From positions 1 to 13,687 of the forward strand of contig RMBW01000308.1 in NCBI GenBank assembly GCA_004009845.1: a stretch of 13,687 nt of DNA. Direction: 5' to 3'. This document shows positions 1-8,539 of the stretch, piece by piece. The translations under genes and the position numbers were made by a program. Under the pieces are notes generated by a model that ran no database searches, was not told where the DNA came from, and worked only from the letters and a program-made list of their open reading frames with translations. The stretch is from Davidsoniella eucalypti (Eukaryota; Ascomycota; Sordariomycetes; Microascales; Ceratocystidaceae). Within the stretch, counting starts at the first letter, position 1. Every line of letters begins with the position of its first letter.

Positions 1-1376
1 TCACTAGCATATATCATATATTGATGTATTTGAAAAATGTGATAGACTGAAGTAATGATATGAGAGTCTTGCAATATGACTACAATGCAACCCCAAATAG
101 GCAGCAACATTGGTGTCATTATCCATCTCACGTGACTCGTCATGTGACTGCGTGTCGGCTGCTATGAGGGTTGCCAAAGTAGATGATGATTATAAGGGTT
201 GTCAAAATTTCTTGGTAAAATGCCAAGACTTTTAGTCCAAGTCTAAAGTCGAGACTACTTATAACGTCTTTCTCTCAAAAACTGTTTTTTGAACCTCCAA
301 TTTAACAAGTCGTGATGCTGTAACTATGAAATATTCTAGTGCCCGGCTGTGTTGGCAGCTCACGAGTTTTATCGGAGGTATAAACTTTTATCCTTTATAT
401 TATGACGAGAAAGTAAACCTTTTTCACTATGTGTTAGTGCGAAGATAGTTGTGTTAATTGCTTGGATGGTATTAGCCAAGTGAACCAAAATTTGTTGTTG
501 AGGAAGAAGTTTGAGAAGGAGAAACCACCTGGATGGGGAGAAAGGCCGTCTTCTTATACCCAAAGAATTGTATGGCCTGAGAAACGTCCTAAAAGAAAGT
601 CCTATATGAAGTCATAGTTTTACTAGGACTCGGACTTTAACTAGTTGAATTTGTAAGTGGAGTTTGCCAAAATATTTGTACCAATCTTCTTTTACATCAA
701 ATGAGCACTCTTACACAACTATTCTGAAATACTGGAGAAGGCAGCCATTGAATTTATTGACAGGAAACATCTTGGTTCCGAAGTGAGCAATGAGTACAGC
801 GGCTTCATGAATTTCTAACTAGCAAGAAAAAGTTATTTGAGTGTGTATTAGTGAAAATCCTTAATAGGGTATATTGAACTAGCTATATTACGTTTTTGTC
901 GAACATAAGTATGCTTATCTCAAAGGTCTATCATGATAGTTTGGCCTTATGACATAGTATTTAGCGTCTAAGATGGAACAAATTGCAAGAAATCTCTTAG
1001 TTTTGTACTTTTTGTAAATCTATCATTCCTACATACCAATAATCATGGTATCAAATGGTGCAAAGTTTCATTTAGAAATTTTCGAATAGTTTACGTGAAG
1101 CTTGATGCAAGAAGAACAGCTTCGTACACCAGCAACTTAAACTCTTCCAAAGCAACTTCTCTAGTGTCAATAGACATATATCATGAATACAATAGTCACA
1201 CAGGCAATGTCGGAAAGGGCCACATCCTTAGGTTGAAAACTTGACAATAAATCTGCCAACGCCTAAGACTTCTTTTAGTGCATAAAGTGGCTAATAGTTG
1301 ATATATCGAAGGCATTGAGAAGAACCTTCTTGCCTAGTGGCGTTTGAGAAGCGGAGGTGGGATTGGAAGCTTCAGT
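1..1376. other. AT-rich intergenic stretch, no intact gene
   Basis: Apart from the dispersed repeat near its left end, this AT-rich stretch contains no open frame longer than about 65 codons with coding character. The minus strand around 1160-1343 keeps short runs that look like decayed protein sequence (for example LLNAFDIST near 1310-1327), interrupted by stops. I see no tRNA, promoter or complete gene. Confidence 0.5.
62..178 (+). repeat. Diverged dispersed direct repeat, copy A
   Basis: This 117-bp segment matches 9186-9316 in the same orientation. Shared blocks include GAGAGTCTTGCAATATGA, AATGCAACCCCAA, GGTGTCATTATCCATC and GGGTTGCCAAA. Copy A lacks three short pieces (about 6, 3 and 5 bp) present in copy B. 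Both contain CACGTGACTC(G/A)TCATGTGAC, two related octamers four bases apart. Similarity stops abruptly after TTGCCAAA and fades gradually on the left. No terminal inverted repeat or target duplication is obvious, so the element type is unknown. Confidence 0.8.
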
Positions 1377-1553
1377 TGGCACAAACTAGGAGGGACAGAG
1401 GCACACAATCTAGAAAGACGATTTCGATTGTTGCCGATGGAGAGGAGAGCTAATAACTGTTGGAAAACGGGGGGAATAGTCCCTATTTATACCCGTTTCT
1501 ATGCTATCTGCTTAGGTGTATATTTAAGCAAATACCAACTTTAGTCCGTGACA
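1377..1553 (-). mobile_element. Solo LTR, 178-bp family, old diverged copy
   Basis: Read on the minus strand, this begins TGTCACGGACTAAAG and ends GTTTGTGCCA, and it aligns end to end with the solo LTR at 8540-8717 with many substitutions and small indels. It keeps a TATA-like block (TATTTATA on the plus strand near 1486). It is flanked by a perfect 5-bp duplication, TCAGT, at 1372-1376 and 1554-1558. That is the footprint of LTR-retrotransposon integration followed by LTR-LTR recombination. The divergence, clearly greater than between the other two long copies, marks it as the oldest of the family here. No internal retrotransposon sequence remains beside it. Confidence 0.9.
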
Positions 1554-1558
1554 TCAGT

Positions 1559-2449
1559 AGCCATAGTAAAATGCATAGTATGTGGATAAAGAGTTGTGGC
1601 TATGGTTCAACATTCGTGATGTAGTACAAGCAAATGCCAAGACTTTAGCTTAGGGTCGGTTTGTATTGTTTCTTTAGAGAAACCAGATAGACTTATGAAC
1701 AGCGGAAATAGACTATTCATATATGTTTATGTCTTCAACGCAAATTATCTCACTTCGCTATGAACAGAGAACTGGCAATGTAGTGCTGCACTCCTCATCA
1801 CCTAAGTGAGTTGTAGACTGGTGACATTGTCATTTAATATAGTCCAGTTACATTAGCTATAATATAGCAAGTCGACGAAGTAGCAATCAAGGTCATGGTG
1901 AGCCACACTTCCTTATACTAGCTATGTTTCTGCTTACTCGCGTAGGACAAATATAGTTAAGCAACAGAATGCAGCAAAAGTAAGGCTTAACTAGTGTGAA
2001 ACATGGTGTTAGTGAGAACTACCGTTAAGTAGGTTAACTGATATATGTACATGTGATATACGAACGGTTTGTTTATATTTCTGTTGTTGTTAATGTTGTA
2101 GACATCTCATAGTATAGCCCCTGATCTCAGAAACATGTAAAATCAATCTGATTATAGTAACACTTTACTATCTCTGACCATCATCATTTTCTTGCTTTGG
2201 ATATAAATCACCAATTGCCCGGAAATACAAGTACGACCGTGATAGTTGTCGTGTGCTAACCGTGTCAGAGCCTCGCATGTCCAGAGGTCTGACCTTATAC
2301 AAACTTTTAGGACTTCAATAAAATCAGGACTTTAGCTATCATGTATTTTTCATTAATGAGAAGGCCATCGTTAAAATGGTCTGATTTGGCTACTAGGCTG
2401 ATTGGACGTCATTTAAAGGACTTTCCTTTCAAAATTGGCCACAGCAGTC
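1559..2449. other. AT-rich intergenic stretch, nothing recognised
   Basis: About 890 bases of AT-rich sequence between the old solo LTR and the promoter of the broken gene. I see no convincing open frame, RNA gene or repeat of known type. The right end is presumably upstream promoter sequence of the 2723-3792 gene. Confidence 0.5.
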
Positions 2450-2722
2450 TATAAAAAGGCGTCGCAGTCCTGTTTTGGGTTTTTTTTTCTTTCCATCTTT
2501 CATCACCATCGATTCGTTGACTTACAGTCCATTCTTGATATAACCAGCTTTTATTGATTAGAATTATACCTTCTTCTTCCCATTTTCTCTTACAAGATTA
2601 ATCATCTTACAGTTTGTCAACTCGCTACCTCCAAACAACACCATCTTTTTACAATTCACTTTGAAATTTGATCTAGTATGTATCTCCCATTCTTCTGGCT
2701 CTATATCTGTGAATCTATCATC
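2450..2722 (+). promoter_or_regulatory. Core promoter and long leader of the 2723-3792 gene
   Basis: A TATA box (TATAAAAA, 2450-2457) is followed by a strong pyrimidine tract (T-run and CTTTCCATC near 2479-2500) and CATCACCATC-type sequence, a layout typical of fungal RNA polymerase II core promoters. Transcription would begin around 2480-2520, giving a leader of roughly 200 nt before the first ATG at 2723. The leader is pyrimidine and AT rich. A GTATGT at 2677 could be a donor splice site, but I see no convincing branch point or acceptor. Confidence 0.6.
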
Positions 2723-3792
2723 ATGGAAGCCGATTTCAAAATGAACGACACCGAGGCTCAGATCCGCACCAGTGTCAACACCGTCCTAGTCTCTGGCAGT
2801 TTCCGGACTTGGCCACCTCGATGAGGTCAATTACGACGAGGCCCCAAACCAGCTGGGCCCAGAACTCCTTAGATCTTGCAAAGCAGGACCAGGCCATCTG
2901 GGCCGCTTCTATAGTCTTCCTTGCCCCCCGCAGCGTCGCTGTAGTCCCTGAGGTGTCTGGTGACATCGAGGATGGAACTGCCCAGAGCGAAGGGCAATCT
3001 GAGCTAGTGTCTGAAGAGCCGGATCTAGACGTCGACAGTGGAGTTTCCGACTACTCCGACTCCACGCCAGCTACCCCACTGCTGGAGGCTGTCATACCTG
3101 AGGGTGGATTGATCCGCGCCATCAGAGAGGCCGAGCTAGCAGCCTTCACACTAGCTCAGGAGTGGTACTACTATTACGCCCAAAACAGTACGTGCCGCTA
3201 CCAAGATCCTCAGGGCGGGCTATCCTATCAGCCCGTCCAAGATAGCAAACACAGCAGCTATCAAGAGGGCGGACTGTACTGCATACCAGTCTGCTCTCAA
3301 CACGAGGATTTTGGGTTGTCCAACGCCTGCGGGTTGTCCAACGCCTGCGGGTTCATGCCCTCCCATGACCGCGTTGTTGAACACGCCTCAGCGGCGAGAT
3401 ACGTGAGCGCCTTTAAGCCTGGCAATATCTTGCCGGTTTCAGCAATGCCCGACCTGTCGGCTGGCAACTTCTCTGTTGTCATATCCAAGGCATCCCCAAT
3501 TTTCCGCGGCAAAAATTCCTACCCGGAGGGTCACCCCGTGAAGGAAATTGGTGACGGACCTTGGTGGCTCCGAAGCAACCTCACGCATCGTGTCATCACG
3601 GTTGATGTGGCGCACAACCCGTCATACGAGAGCGACTGAAAGCTCGTGAACGTCCGGATCCTCGTCGAGCCTGCGTTTGGCGACAAGATGGAGGGCATCG
3701 ATGAGCAGATCAAAGTGATGCTGCATCGAATGTCCGACTTCGTCATACGAGGCGAGATAGACTTGGACGGGCGGAGAGCTTTCGTCGCTTGA
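2723..3792 (+). pseudogene. Broken GC-rich protein gene of unknown family
   Basis: This island is clearly coding in base composition, unlike its AT-rich flanks, and lies downstream of a TATA promoter. The first ATG (2723) starts MEADFKMNDTEAQIRTSV but stops at 2822. A second frame (LDEVNYDEAPNQLGPELL, from about 2817) then looks more protein-like, and a third frame carries the bulk up to TGA at 3637-3639. The same frame stays open after that stop (KLVNVRILVEPAF...) to TGA at 3790. At least one frame change near the N-terminus and one in-frame stop therefore separate an otherwise plausible protein of about 350 residues. Visible traits are an acidic Ser/Asp/Glu-rich segment (encoded around 2960-3080), a Tyr cluster (WYYYY), a duplicated GLSNAC hexapeptide, and a C-terminal half with GDGPWWLRSNLTHRV. 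I do not recognise the family. An unseen intron could explain part of the N-terminal frame change, but not the late stop. Confidence 0.6.
3313..3348 (+). repeat. Perfect 18-bp tandem duplication in the broken gene
   Basis: GGGTTGTCCAACGCCTGC occurs twice in tandem, followed by a third partial GGG. It encodes GLSNAC twice in frame. Being a multiple of three and perfect, it is a recent, frame-preserving slippage or duplication within the coding region. Confidence 0.95.
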
Positions 3793-4761
3793 GTGCTGAG
3801 TTGATGAGGTGGCAAGGTCGGTGAGACACAGGTGAGCAGGCATGAGCTGGAGGCATAGACTGGGCTGGGTATCTAACCGGGATTGGGTCGATTTTACAAT
3901 GTTTGGATGGAGTTTTGGAATTTTGGGTTTTGCTTTGGTTCCTTTTCTGTTATTTTTTTGGTTTGTTTTGTTTCAATCAATCAGTTATTTACGTATACCA
4001 TCCCTTGCATATACCAATTTTAAATATCTCTATATTGTGAAATAGCCATTGAATGTCTCTGCTCTAATCTAGAATCTTGTTTTCCTCAGCAGTTCCAACC
4101 CTCCATTGGAACTTGATGCTCACGTGATCATTACGAGGATGACTTTGACCTTTCTTCGCATAGAAGTTCTCGAAGAAAGTGCCTTTGGAAACTTAGTAAT
4201 CATCCCAGAATAGGCAACGGTGAAGTTCTGGGAGGAGCAATTGTGAAATGTCTTGGAAAAACTGTGGGAGCAAAACATAGGCCTGTGAGCATAGTAAAAG
4301 GGATGTTAGCATATGAAATTTCCCGATTAGGAACTCTACTGTTCCGCTAAGCTTCAATGCCAATTGAGCAATTTCGTATATATACCAAAATCTCGTGATT
4401 TCCCTATTTGACACCAAGCTTATGTTATATTAAATATGTCCTATAATGTGTGAAGTTCTGGGTAAAAGACTTTGCTATCATAAGTCGCTCTTGTAGCTGT
4501 TATTATTGCTCTTGCTAGTCCCCAATTGATTAAGTATATGCGATGTTTCACCATGACTATTAATCACGTTTCTATTAGAAGTATATTGCAACTCACTCCG
4601 CATGAGCCTCAAAAAATCACTAAGTTGACCTGGTGAAAGTTTTCGTGAATATCTCCGCAGATGTTTGAGACAGCAAAACGGAAGAATAAAGTATTGCTAG
4701 CTAGACCTTAGTACATAGCCTGAGAACCTATAATGAGCATATTGGACTTCTCGGGTCTGGC
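3793..4761. other. 3' flank and AT-rich intergenic stretch
   Basis: After the last stop of the broken gene the sequence becomes T-rich (about 3935-3990), as expected of a 3'UTR and terminator zone, and then ordinary AT-rich intergenic DNA. A short Phe/Leu-rich plus-strand frame at 3842-4045 is a by-product of the T-rich tract. A minus-strand frame at 4193-4417 has no ATG start. I support no gene here. Confidence 0.5.
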
Positions 4762-4972
4762 TATATAAGTAAGAACCGACATCTCTCATAGATAACCATT
4801 AATCTAGCTCTGAAACCTCCCGTCAAAGTTTGCTATGAATTCTAGTCTATCAGTACATTCCCATTTAATTGTTCACTCTCCCAAATTGAACTTCCACTCT
4901 TGTAATCTGATGAAGTCATAAATCAAAGACAACTTCAAACTACCAACAACACAATCAAACAAAGTCTATTCG
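4762..4972 (+). promoter_or_regulatory. Orphan Pol II-type promoter and leader exon
   Basis: TATATAAG at 4762-4769 is followed by a 200-nt C- and A-rich, G-poor stretch (CCAACAACACAATCAAACAA near 4943-4962) typical of fungal 5' leaders, ending exactly at a canonical donor splice site (4973). The arrangement TATA box, CA-rich leader, intron suggests a former or real transcription unit. No coding sequence that could be its product follows, so this is either the remnant of a gene whose body has decayed or a noncoding transcript. Confidence 0.45.
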
Positions 4973-5040
4973 GTAAGTTCTTAGGCCTTCTTAAACGATA
5001 AAACTACAGGTTATGTCTAACATATTTGCTAACTTATCAG
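4973..5040 (+). other. Predicted 68-nt spliceosomal intron
   Basis: Starts GTAAGT, has the branch-point consensus GCTAAC at 5028-5033 and ends TTATCAG, only 7 nt after the branch motif. All three signals match the fungal consensus and the length is typical. The following exon starts AGTCGATATGTCGTAG, so the first ATG (5048) is closed by a stop after one codon. The intron is therefore in a 5'UTR or noncoding transcript. Confidence 0.6.
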
Positions 5041-5115
5041 AGTCGATATGTCGTAGCTCTCTAGCACTCAGTACTGTCTTGTAGCTTTACCTTGTGTACC
5101 TAATTCCATAGCTAA

Positions 5116-5448
5116 TTAAGTCTTGATACATCCTTCCGTCATTAAATATAATAGCATGAGTTTCTGTTCTTGTGATGTATCGACCCAGAATGGCGGCATT
5201 AGGGGCAACAAAAACTCCAAGTCAATGCAAGGACTATTTCTATCACTTGAATTTTTGTAGATTCTCGTATTGCCTTTGTAGTCTTTCTCAATAATATTAG
5301 GAAGGATATAACTTGTAAGAATCAGAGCGTTTCGAATTGGGTTGAACACATTGTGCAACATTTCGTTTATGTTGGAAATTAGAAGTTTGATATCACAATA
5401 AAAATTGGCCATCAAAAGGGTCAAGGTAGTACTTAGCCCTAGCCCCAT
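5116..5448 (-). CDS. Hypothetical 110-residue ORF, doubtful
   Basis: A minus-strand frame with a true ATG at 5448 encodes 110 residues, beginning MGLGLSTTLTLLMANF and containing NINEMLHNVFNPIRNAL. It is long for DNA this AT-rich, and the N-terminal segment is hydrophobic and helix-like. I recognise no domain or motif. It lies tail to tail with the orphan promoter-intron unit, has no obvious TATA box or intron, and its codons simply follow the local AT bias. It may be a real small gene, a remnant of a larger gene, or chance. Confidence 0.25.
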   Translation of the reverse strand: MGLGLSTTLTLLMANFYCDIKLLISNINEMLHNVFNPIRNALILTSYILPNIIEKDYKGNTRIYKNSSDRNSPCIDLEFLLPLMPPFWVDTSQEQKLMLLYLMTEGCIKT

Positions 5449-5976
5449 AAAATATTATGTGCTCACTTAGTCTTCGAAAGCTGCCAGCTGGTAAAGTGCC
5501 ATATATTCTTTATTTCTTTTATACTACAAGGACATTTTCAATCGAGATATCAAGATAGTTTTTTGTTTCAATTTTTTTTAATACAAAATACATCATCCAT
5601 TATATTCCTCATCAATCACATGATGCTGCGCTCTGGCTGAGTCTAATGTTGATATCTTCAACATCGATGATGGTAGGACCATTAAAACGATCATGCTGGC
5701 AGCCGATGCTCTGGCTTTAGCAGAGGAAGACTGGCGTTTATGTTCTCGTTTTTTCTTTTGGGGCGTTTCGGTTACACTTTTACATATTCTCTGTGGGTTT
5801 TGAATACATTTTGAAGGCTTTTGGTATATAATGTATATATGCCCAACACTTGCATTTTAATAGCTCTATAGCTCTATACTAGACCTACTTCTGGCTGTGA
5901 TAAATATATAGACGACAATTCAACTATAAAGACAAATCTCCATCGAGATGTACAATACTTAGTATGGTATAACTAT
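5449..5976. other. AT-rich stretch, nothing recognised
   Basis: No coding frame or RNA gene seen. The segment contains a tandem TAGCTCTA pair near 5863-5878 that is found inverted as GAGCTATAGAGCTAT near 9364-9378, a short match that could be chance. The right end adjoins the decayed 3' end of the LINE RNase H relic. Confidence 0.45.
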
Positions 5977-6434
5977 ATTAAGATTGTCACAGCAACATTA
6001 GTGTGTCCTGGGAGCCATCTGATGCCACCGACTGCTAGTTATACACGCTCAGTGCCTCCTTTCCACTCATGGAGTAAGCTTCGGATCTTGTTGACGGCCT
6101 CTTGAGAGGTTCCATTCTTACCAGCCCTATTGGAGATGTGTTGTGCAACACCCAAATTGTCAAGGCACAGATACTGACACGAACTAGGAGGGACAATGGC
6201 GAACAATCTAGGAAGAGAAGACAACTGGGCCTTAGCCCCTGACAGATACAGACTGCCTGCATCGGGAGGAGCATGCTTGATAGCCGCTTGGACTGCATTG
6301 TCTGCAGCAATAGCCTCTGCACCAGCGCCACATGAATCAAGACCTTCACAGAGTTTGATGCCACCATAAAGGACCGCCCAACCAGCCCCTGTTATGCCCT
6401 TCTCATCACTTGAGATAAGGTATAAATATTGGTG
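5977..6434 (-). pseudogene. LINE RNase H relic interrupted in frame by a mini-LTR
   Basis: The minus frame running from 6434 to TAA at 6039-6041 is open for 131 codons with no ATG start. It reads as a retrotransposon RNase H domain. ISSDEKGITGAGWAVLYGG supplies the first Asp, GAGAEAIAADNAV the Glu, and LCLDNLGVAQH the second Asp; TSQEAVNKIRSLLHEW follows. After the TAA the same frame continues with GGIRWLPGHTNV, the WxPGH motif. The GNExAD motif with the last Asp is gone and the frame ends at a TAG near 5977. RNase H in I/Tad-type LINEs removes the RNA template strand during target-primed reverse transcription. This copy lacks RT, has a nonsense codon and carries a 75-bp insertion, so it is dead as a transposon. 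It differs in sequence from the RNase H of the 10-12 kb LINE and so belongs to another element. Confidence 0.8.
6175..6244 (-). mobile_element. 70-bp internally deleted LTR of the 178-bp family
   Basis: On the plus strand it starts TGACACGAACTAGG and ends GGGCCTTAGCCCCTGACA, matching both ends of the family LTR in minus orientation, with about 108 bp of the middle (including the TATA box) missing. It is bounded by a perfect 5-bp duplication, GATAC, at 6170-6174 and 6245-6249. Excising it with one GATAC rejoins the RNase H frame as SLYL-CLDNL. Both termini survive, so the deletion is purely internal, either after insertion or because a shortened element was mobilised. Confidence 0.9.
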
Positions 6435-7965
6435 CTATGACATAAATGCATCAGTGGCATGAAAGATAGACAGGATTGGGGCACTGAAATAGAGCAGCAT
6501 AGTTAATTAATAGGCTAGTGTATGTCATGAACTAAGACAGACAATCAATAATTATATACTATGAAATAGAGATTGTTTGATTGTGATGTGATATAGTGAG
6601 TTGAGTTTAGAAATGAAATTGAAAAGAGTATCACTCGATAGGGTTATTACAGAATAGATTTAGTATGAGTAGAAAAATAAGAGCCTTGTGAAATCATAGT
6701 TGACATGAATAGAGAATAAGATAATGTAATATGTTAATTAAGAAGAAAGGTATCATGTAAGTATATTGGGCCATTAAATTAGACAAACATCAAATTGTGA
6801 GCAAGTTTAGACTACAATTGTGCTGGCTTAAGTCACGATGATGATGTAAAGCTTCAGTTAACATCCTAAATGCTACTTCTTACAAGCAAAGAGTAGCATG
6901 AGGAAGGTTAGAAATATGTACTCAAAAAGCTATAGCGAGTTTTTTATAGCTCAAAGAGGGGCACAGTATGGTAATTCTTGAAAAAAGGACAATAGAACAA
7001 GATCAAGAACTACCCAAAGGGAGAGGAGGATAAAGATAGTATAACTATGTAAGTATTACTATGTATTCCAGTTAGGTTTTTTAGTTGTAAGAAGAACGAC
7101 AAGACTAATATGGCATTTTAAATTATGATCAGCTTTAGGTACTTATACCATTAGAACAACATGACATTAGGTGGTTGGGATTTAGCACTCACATGATTGA
7201 GAAAACAACAAGTGAGGTGGTTGCAACTGGCGCAGTTGGTATTTTAATACTGAACTTACATAGTAATCACTTTCTATGGTATTTGCATGATATATTGATC
7301 ACTGAATGGTTCGAGTTACAAAGCAAGTTGAGATGGTGGCTAAAATATAAGACCAAAGACCAAGATTATTGAGAAAATGTTCTGCATAGACAAGTAAGAA
7401 GAATGGTAGTAGTAAAATCAGTAATGATCAATGGCTTACAGTAAGTTATGTACTTACGTAGTTCTAAAGTAATGTTGCATTGTAAGGGAAATGTCATAAT
7501 GTAAGACGTTTAAATATGTAAATATGGGCAGGAATATAGGCGATGGTAGAACTTCTAACGTGATGCTAGCATTACGGTCAAAGATTGTAGAGAGCAAGCA
7601 TTAGCAGTAGGTTGTTAAAAAAGGTTTAATAAACGATGGGTTGTGTTATTGAGTATCAAGAGAAGAGTAGATTGGTTAATTAACAGGGAAAGAGTTATGG
7701 ATAAGTCACAACTGCAAACTAGGCGATTGGGAAATGATTGTATAATCAGTCACTGAAGTATAGTTCTTTAGATAGTGCAAATGTTGGCTTTTAAGGTTAT
7801 CGAAGAAATGATGTTATTGTCAGCCAGTAAAATAGGACTATTCATCAAGTTGGGTGCATCAAAAATGACATAGGTCGAAAAAAGAAAGCGAGAATGGACA
7901 GCAGCATTGGGAATATGTGCTGGTTGCTCTTAAAAATCCACGACGAAGTAGACAAGTTCGTCTTT
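6435..7965 (+). other. C-poor, G-rich decayed sequence, possibly an old LTR-retrotransposon interior
   Basis: On the plus strand G outnumbers C roughly three to one in the blocks I counted (6601-6780, 7021-7080), a strong strand asymmetry. One frame (open at 7175-7372, then decaying to 7985) has about half the stops expected for this composition and ends SSSLDEGGVP. The EGG is encoded by a G-rich polypurine tract, as at the end of many Ty3/gypsy pol genes. I could not identify protease, RT or integrase motifs, so the assignment is weak. Confidence 0.3.
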
Positions 7966-7980
7966 AGATGAGGGGGGGGT
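7966..7980 (+). other. Candidate polypurine tract
   Basis: AGATGAGGGGGGGG followed by TACCGTGA. A purine run ending in G8 next to a possible LTR start is what the plus-strand primer site of an LTR retrotransposon looks like. The expected LTR start here (GTGAACTC) does not clearly match the 178-bp family, so the element would be a different or badly decayed one. Confidence 0.3.
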
Positions 7981-8072
7981 ACCGTGAACTCAAAGTACGG
8001 AGGTTGTATGCAGCGTCATGGATATGACGTAAGATTTAGGGAAAACTACAGCAAAAAAGGTGCACAAAGACC

Positions 8073-8077
8073 AAAAA
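8073..8077 (-). terminator. Pol III terminator of the 5S gene
   Basis: Five T residues on the minus strand directly after the 3' end of the 5S RNA (GTATGTCTTTTTGG), the standard RNA polymerase III stop signal. Confidence 0.8.
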
Positions 8078-8078
8078 G

Positions 8079-8197
8079 ACATACAACACCCGGTATTCCC
8101 ACGTGGTCACCCACCGTAGTACTGATCGAGCGCTTGATAGTTTAACTAGGGGAGAGCGGACGGGATCCCGTGCTTTCTATCAGCTGTGGTCGTATGT
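8079..8197 (-). rRNA. 5S ribosomal RNA
   Basis: The minus strand carries a 119-nt 5S rRNA. The 5' end ACATACGAC pairs with the 3' end GTTGTATGT over nine positions, with one G-U pair. GCTGATAG pairs with CTATCAAGC through a single bulged A. The conserved blocks CGGGATCCCGTCCGCTCT, TAGTTAA and CAGTACTACGGTGGGTGACC (internal control region bound by TFIIIA) are all present. The RNA is a structural part of the large ribosomal subunit and is transcribed by RNA polymerase III. The terminal sequence is of filamentous-ascomycete type, where 5S genes are dispersed rather than in tandem arrays. An upstream TATA element and a T5 terminator support an expressed gene rather than a pseudogene. No second copy is in the window. 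Confidence 0.95.
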
Positions 8198-8221
8198 TGA
8201 GAATTTGGGGCTTAGAAGGCA

Positions 8222-8228
8222 TTATAAA
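8222..8228 (-). promoter_or_regulatory. Upstream TATA element of the 5S gene
   Basis: The minus strand reads TTTATAATG about 25-31 nt before the first 5S nucleotide, the position at which fungal 5S genes such as those of Neurospora and Schizosaccharomyces carry a TATA-like upstream element. It also contains the TAA that ends the neighbouring coding fragment. Confidence 0.65.
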
Positions 8229-8538
8229 GGAACTGCCGAAAGCCGGTCGGTACCCTCCGTGTCAACGGCCGGTAGCATCTCGGACTCGCTCTCCTTGACT
8301 TTTGTGAACCGGCCACCTGTACACGAAACAAAGGATTGCCACTCTTTTTGTTGTGTTCTGCCGAAAGTGCCTTTTGGTTCTCTCAAGTCTTAACAACTTT
8401 CAACTTCAAATTCTCAATGCGCTCCTCGTCGCGCTTGATATCTTGCTCGTAAATGGCATTTTGTGCTTCTAAAGTAACATCCCGTTGTAAATCAGCCTGC
8501 TGGCGGACATTTACAAAGACATTGATGGCGGCAATGAA
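8222..8538 (-). pseudogene. Frameshifted coding fragment with coiled-coil-like segment
   Basis: From 8538 the minus strand reads FIAAINVFVNVRQQADLQ and then a charged helix with EAQNAIYEQDIKRDEERIE, ending at TGA 8383-8385. From 8386 the adjacent frame continues LREPKGTFGRTQQKEW and runs to TAA at 8222-8224. Composition is coding-like and GC-richer than the flanks, so this looks like the C-terminal part of one protein broken by a frameshift near 8385. The heptad-like charged stretch suggests a coiled coil. I do not recognise the family. The upstream end was separated by insertion of the solo LTR at 8540; beyond it (8723-8965) only a weak minus frame remains. The RQQ helix loosely resembles the end of the partial ORF at 13158, which may be coincidence. 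Confidence 0.4.
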
Positions 8539-8539
8539 G

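Noticed and set aside
1344..1544. 66-codon plus-strand ORF
   Set aside because: Almost entirely inside the minus-oriented solo LTR at 1377-1553.
3531..3843. Minus-strand ORFs of 94 and 73 codons
   Set aside because: Ser/Pro/Thr-rich shadows of the plus-strand gene; the plus frame has better coding bias across the same bases.
3842..4045. 67-residue membrane-like plus-strand ORF
   Set aside because: Its Phe/Leu/Trp content comes from a T-rich 3' flank of the broken gene; no promoter or family resemblance.
7997..8035. Small inverted repeat CGTCAT-GGAT-ATGACG downstream of the 5S gene
   Set aside because: Six-base arms are too short to distinguish from chance, and the Pol III T-run already explains termination.
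8103..8393. 96-codon plus-strand ORF
   Set aside because: It is antisense to the 5S rRNA gene (8079-8197) and to the minus-strand coding fragment, both of which explain the sequence better.
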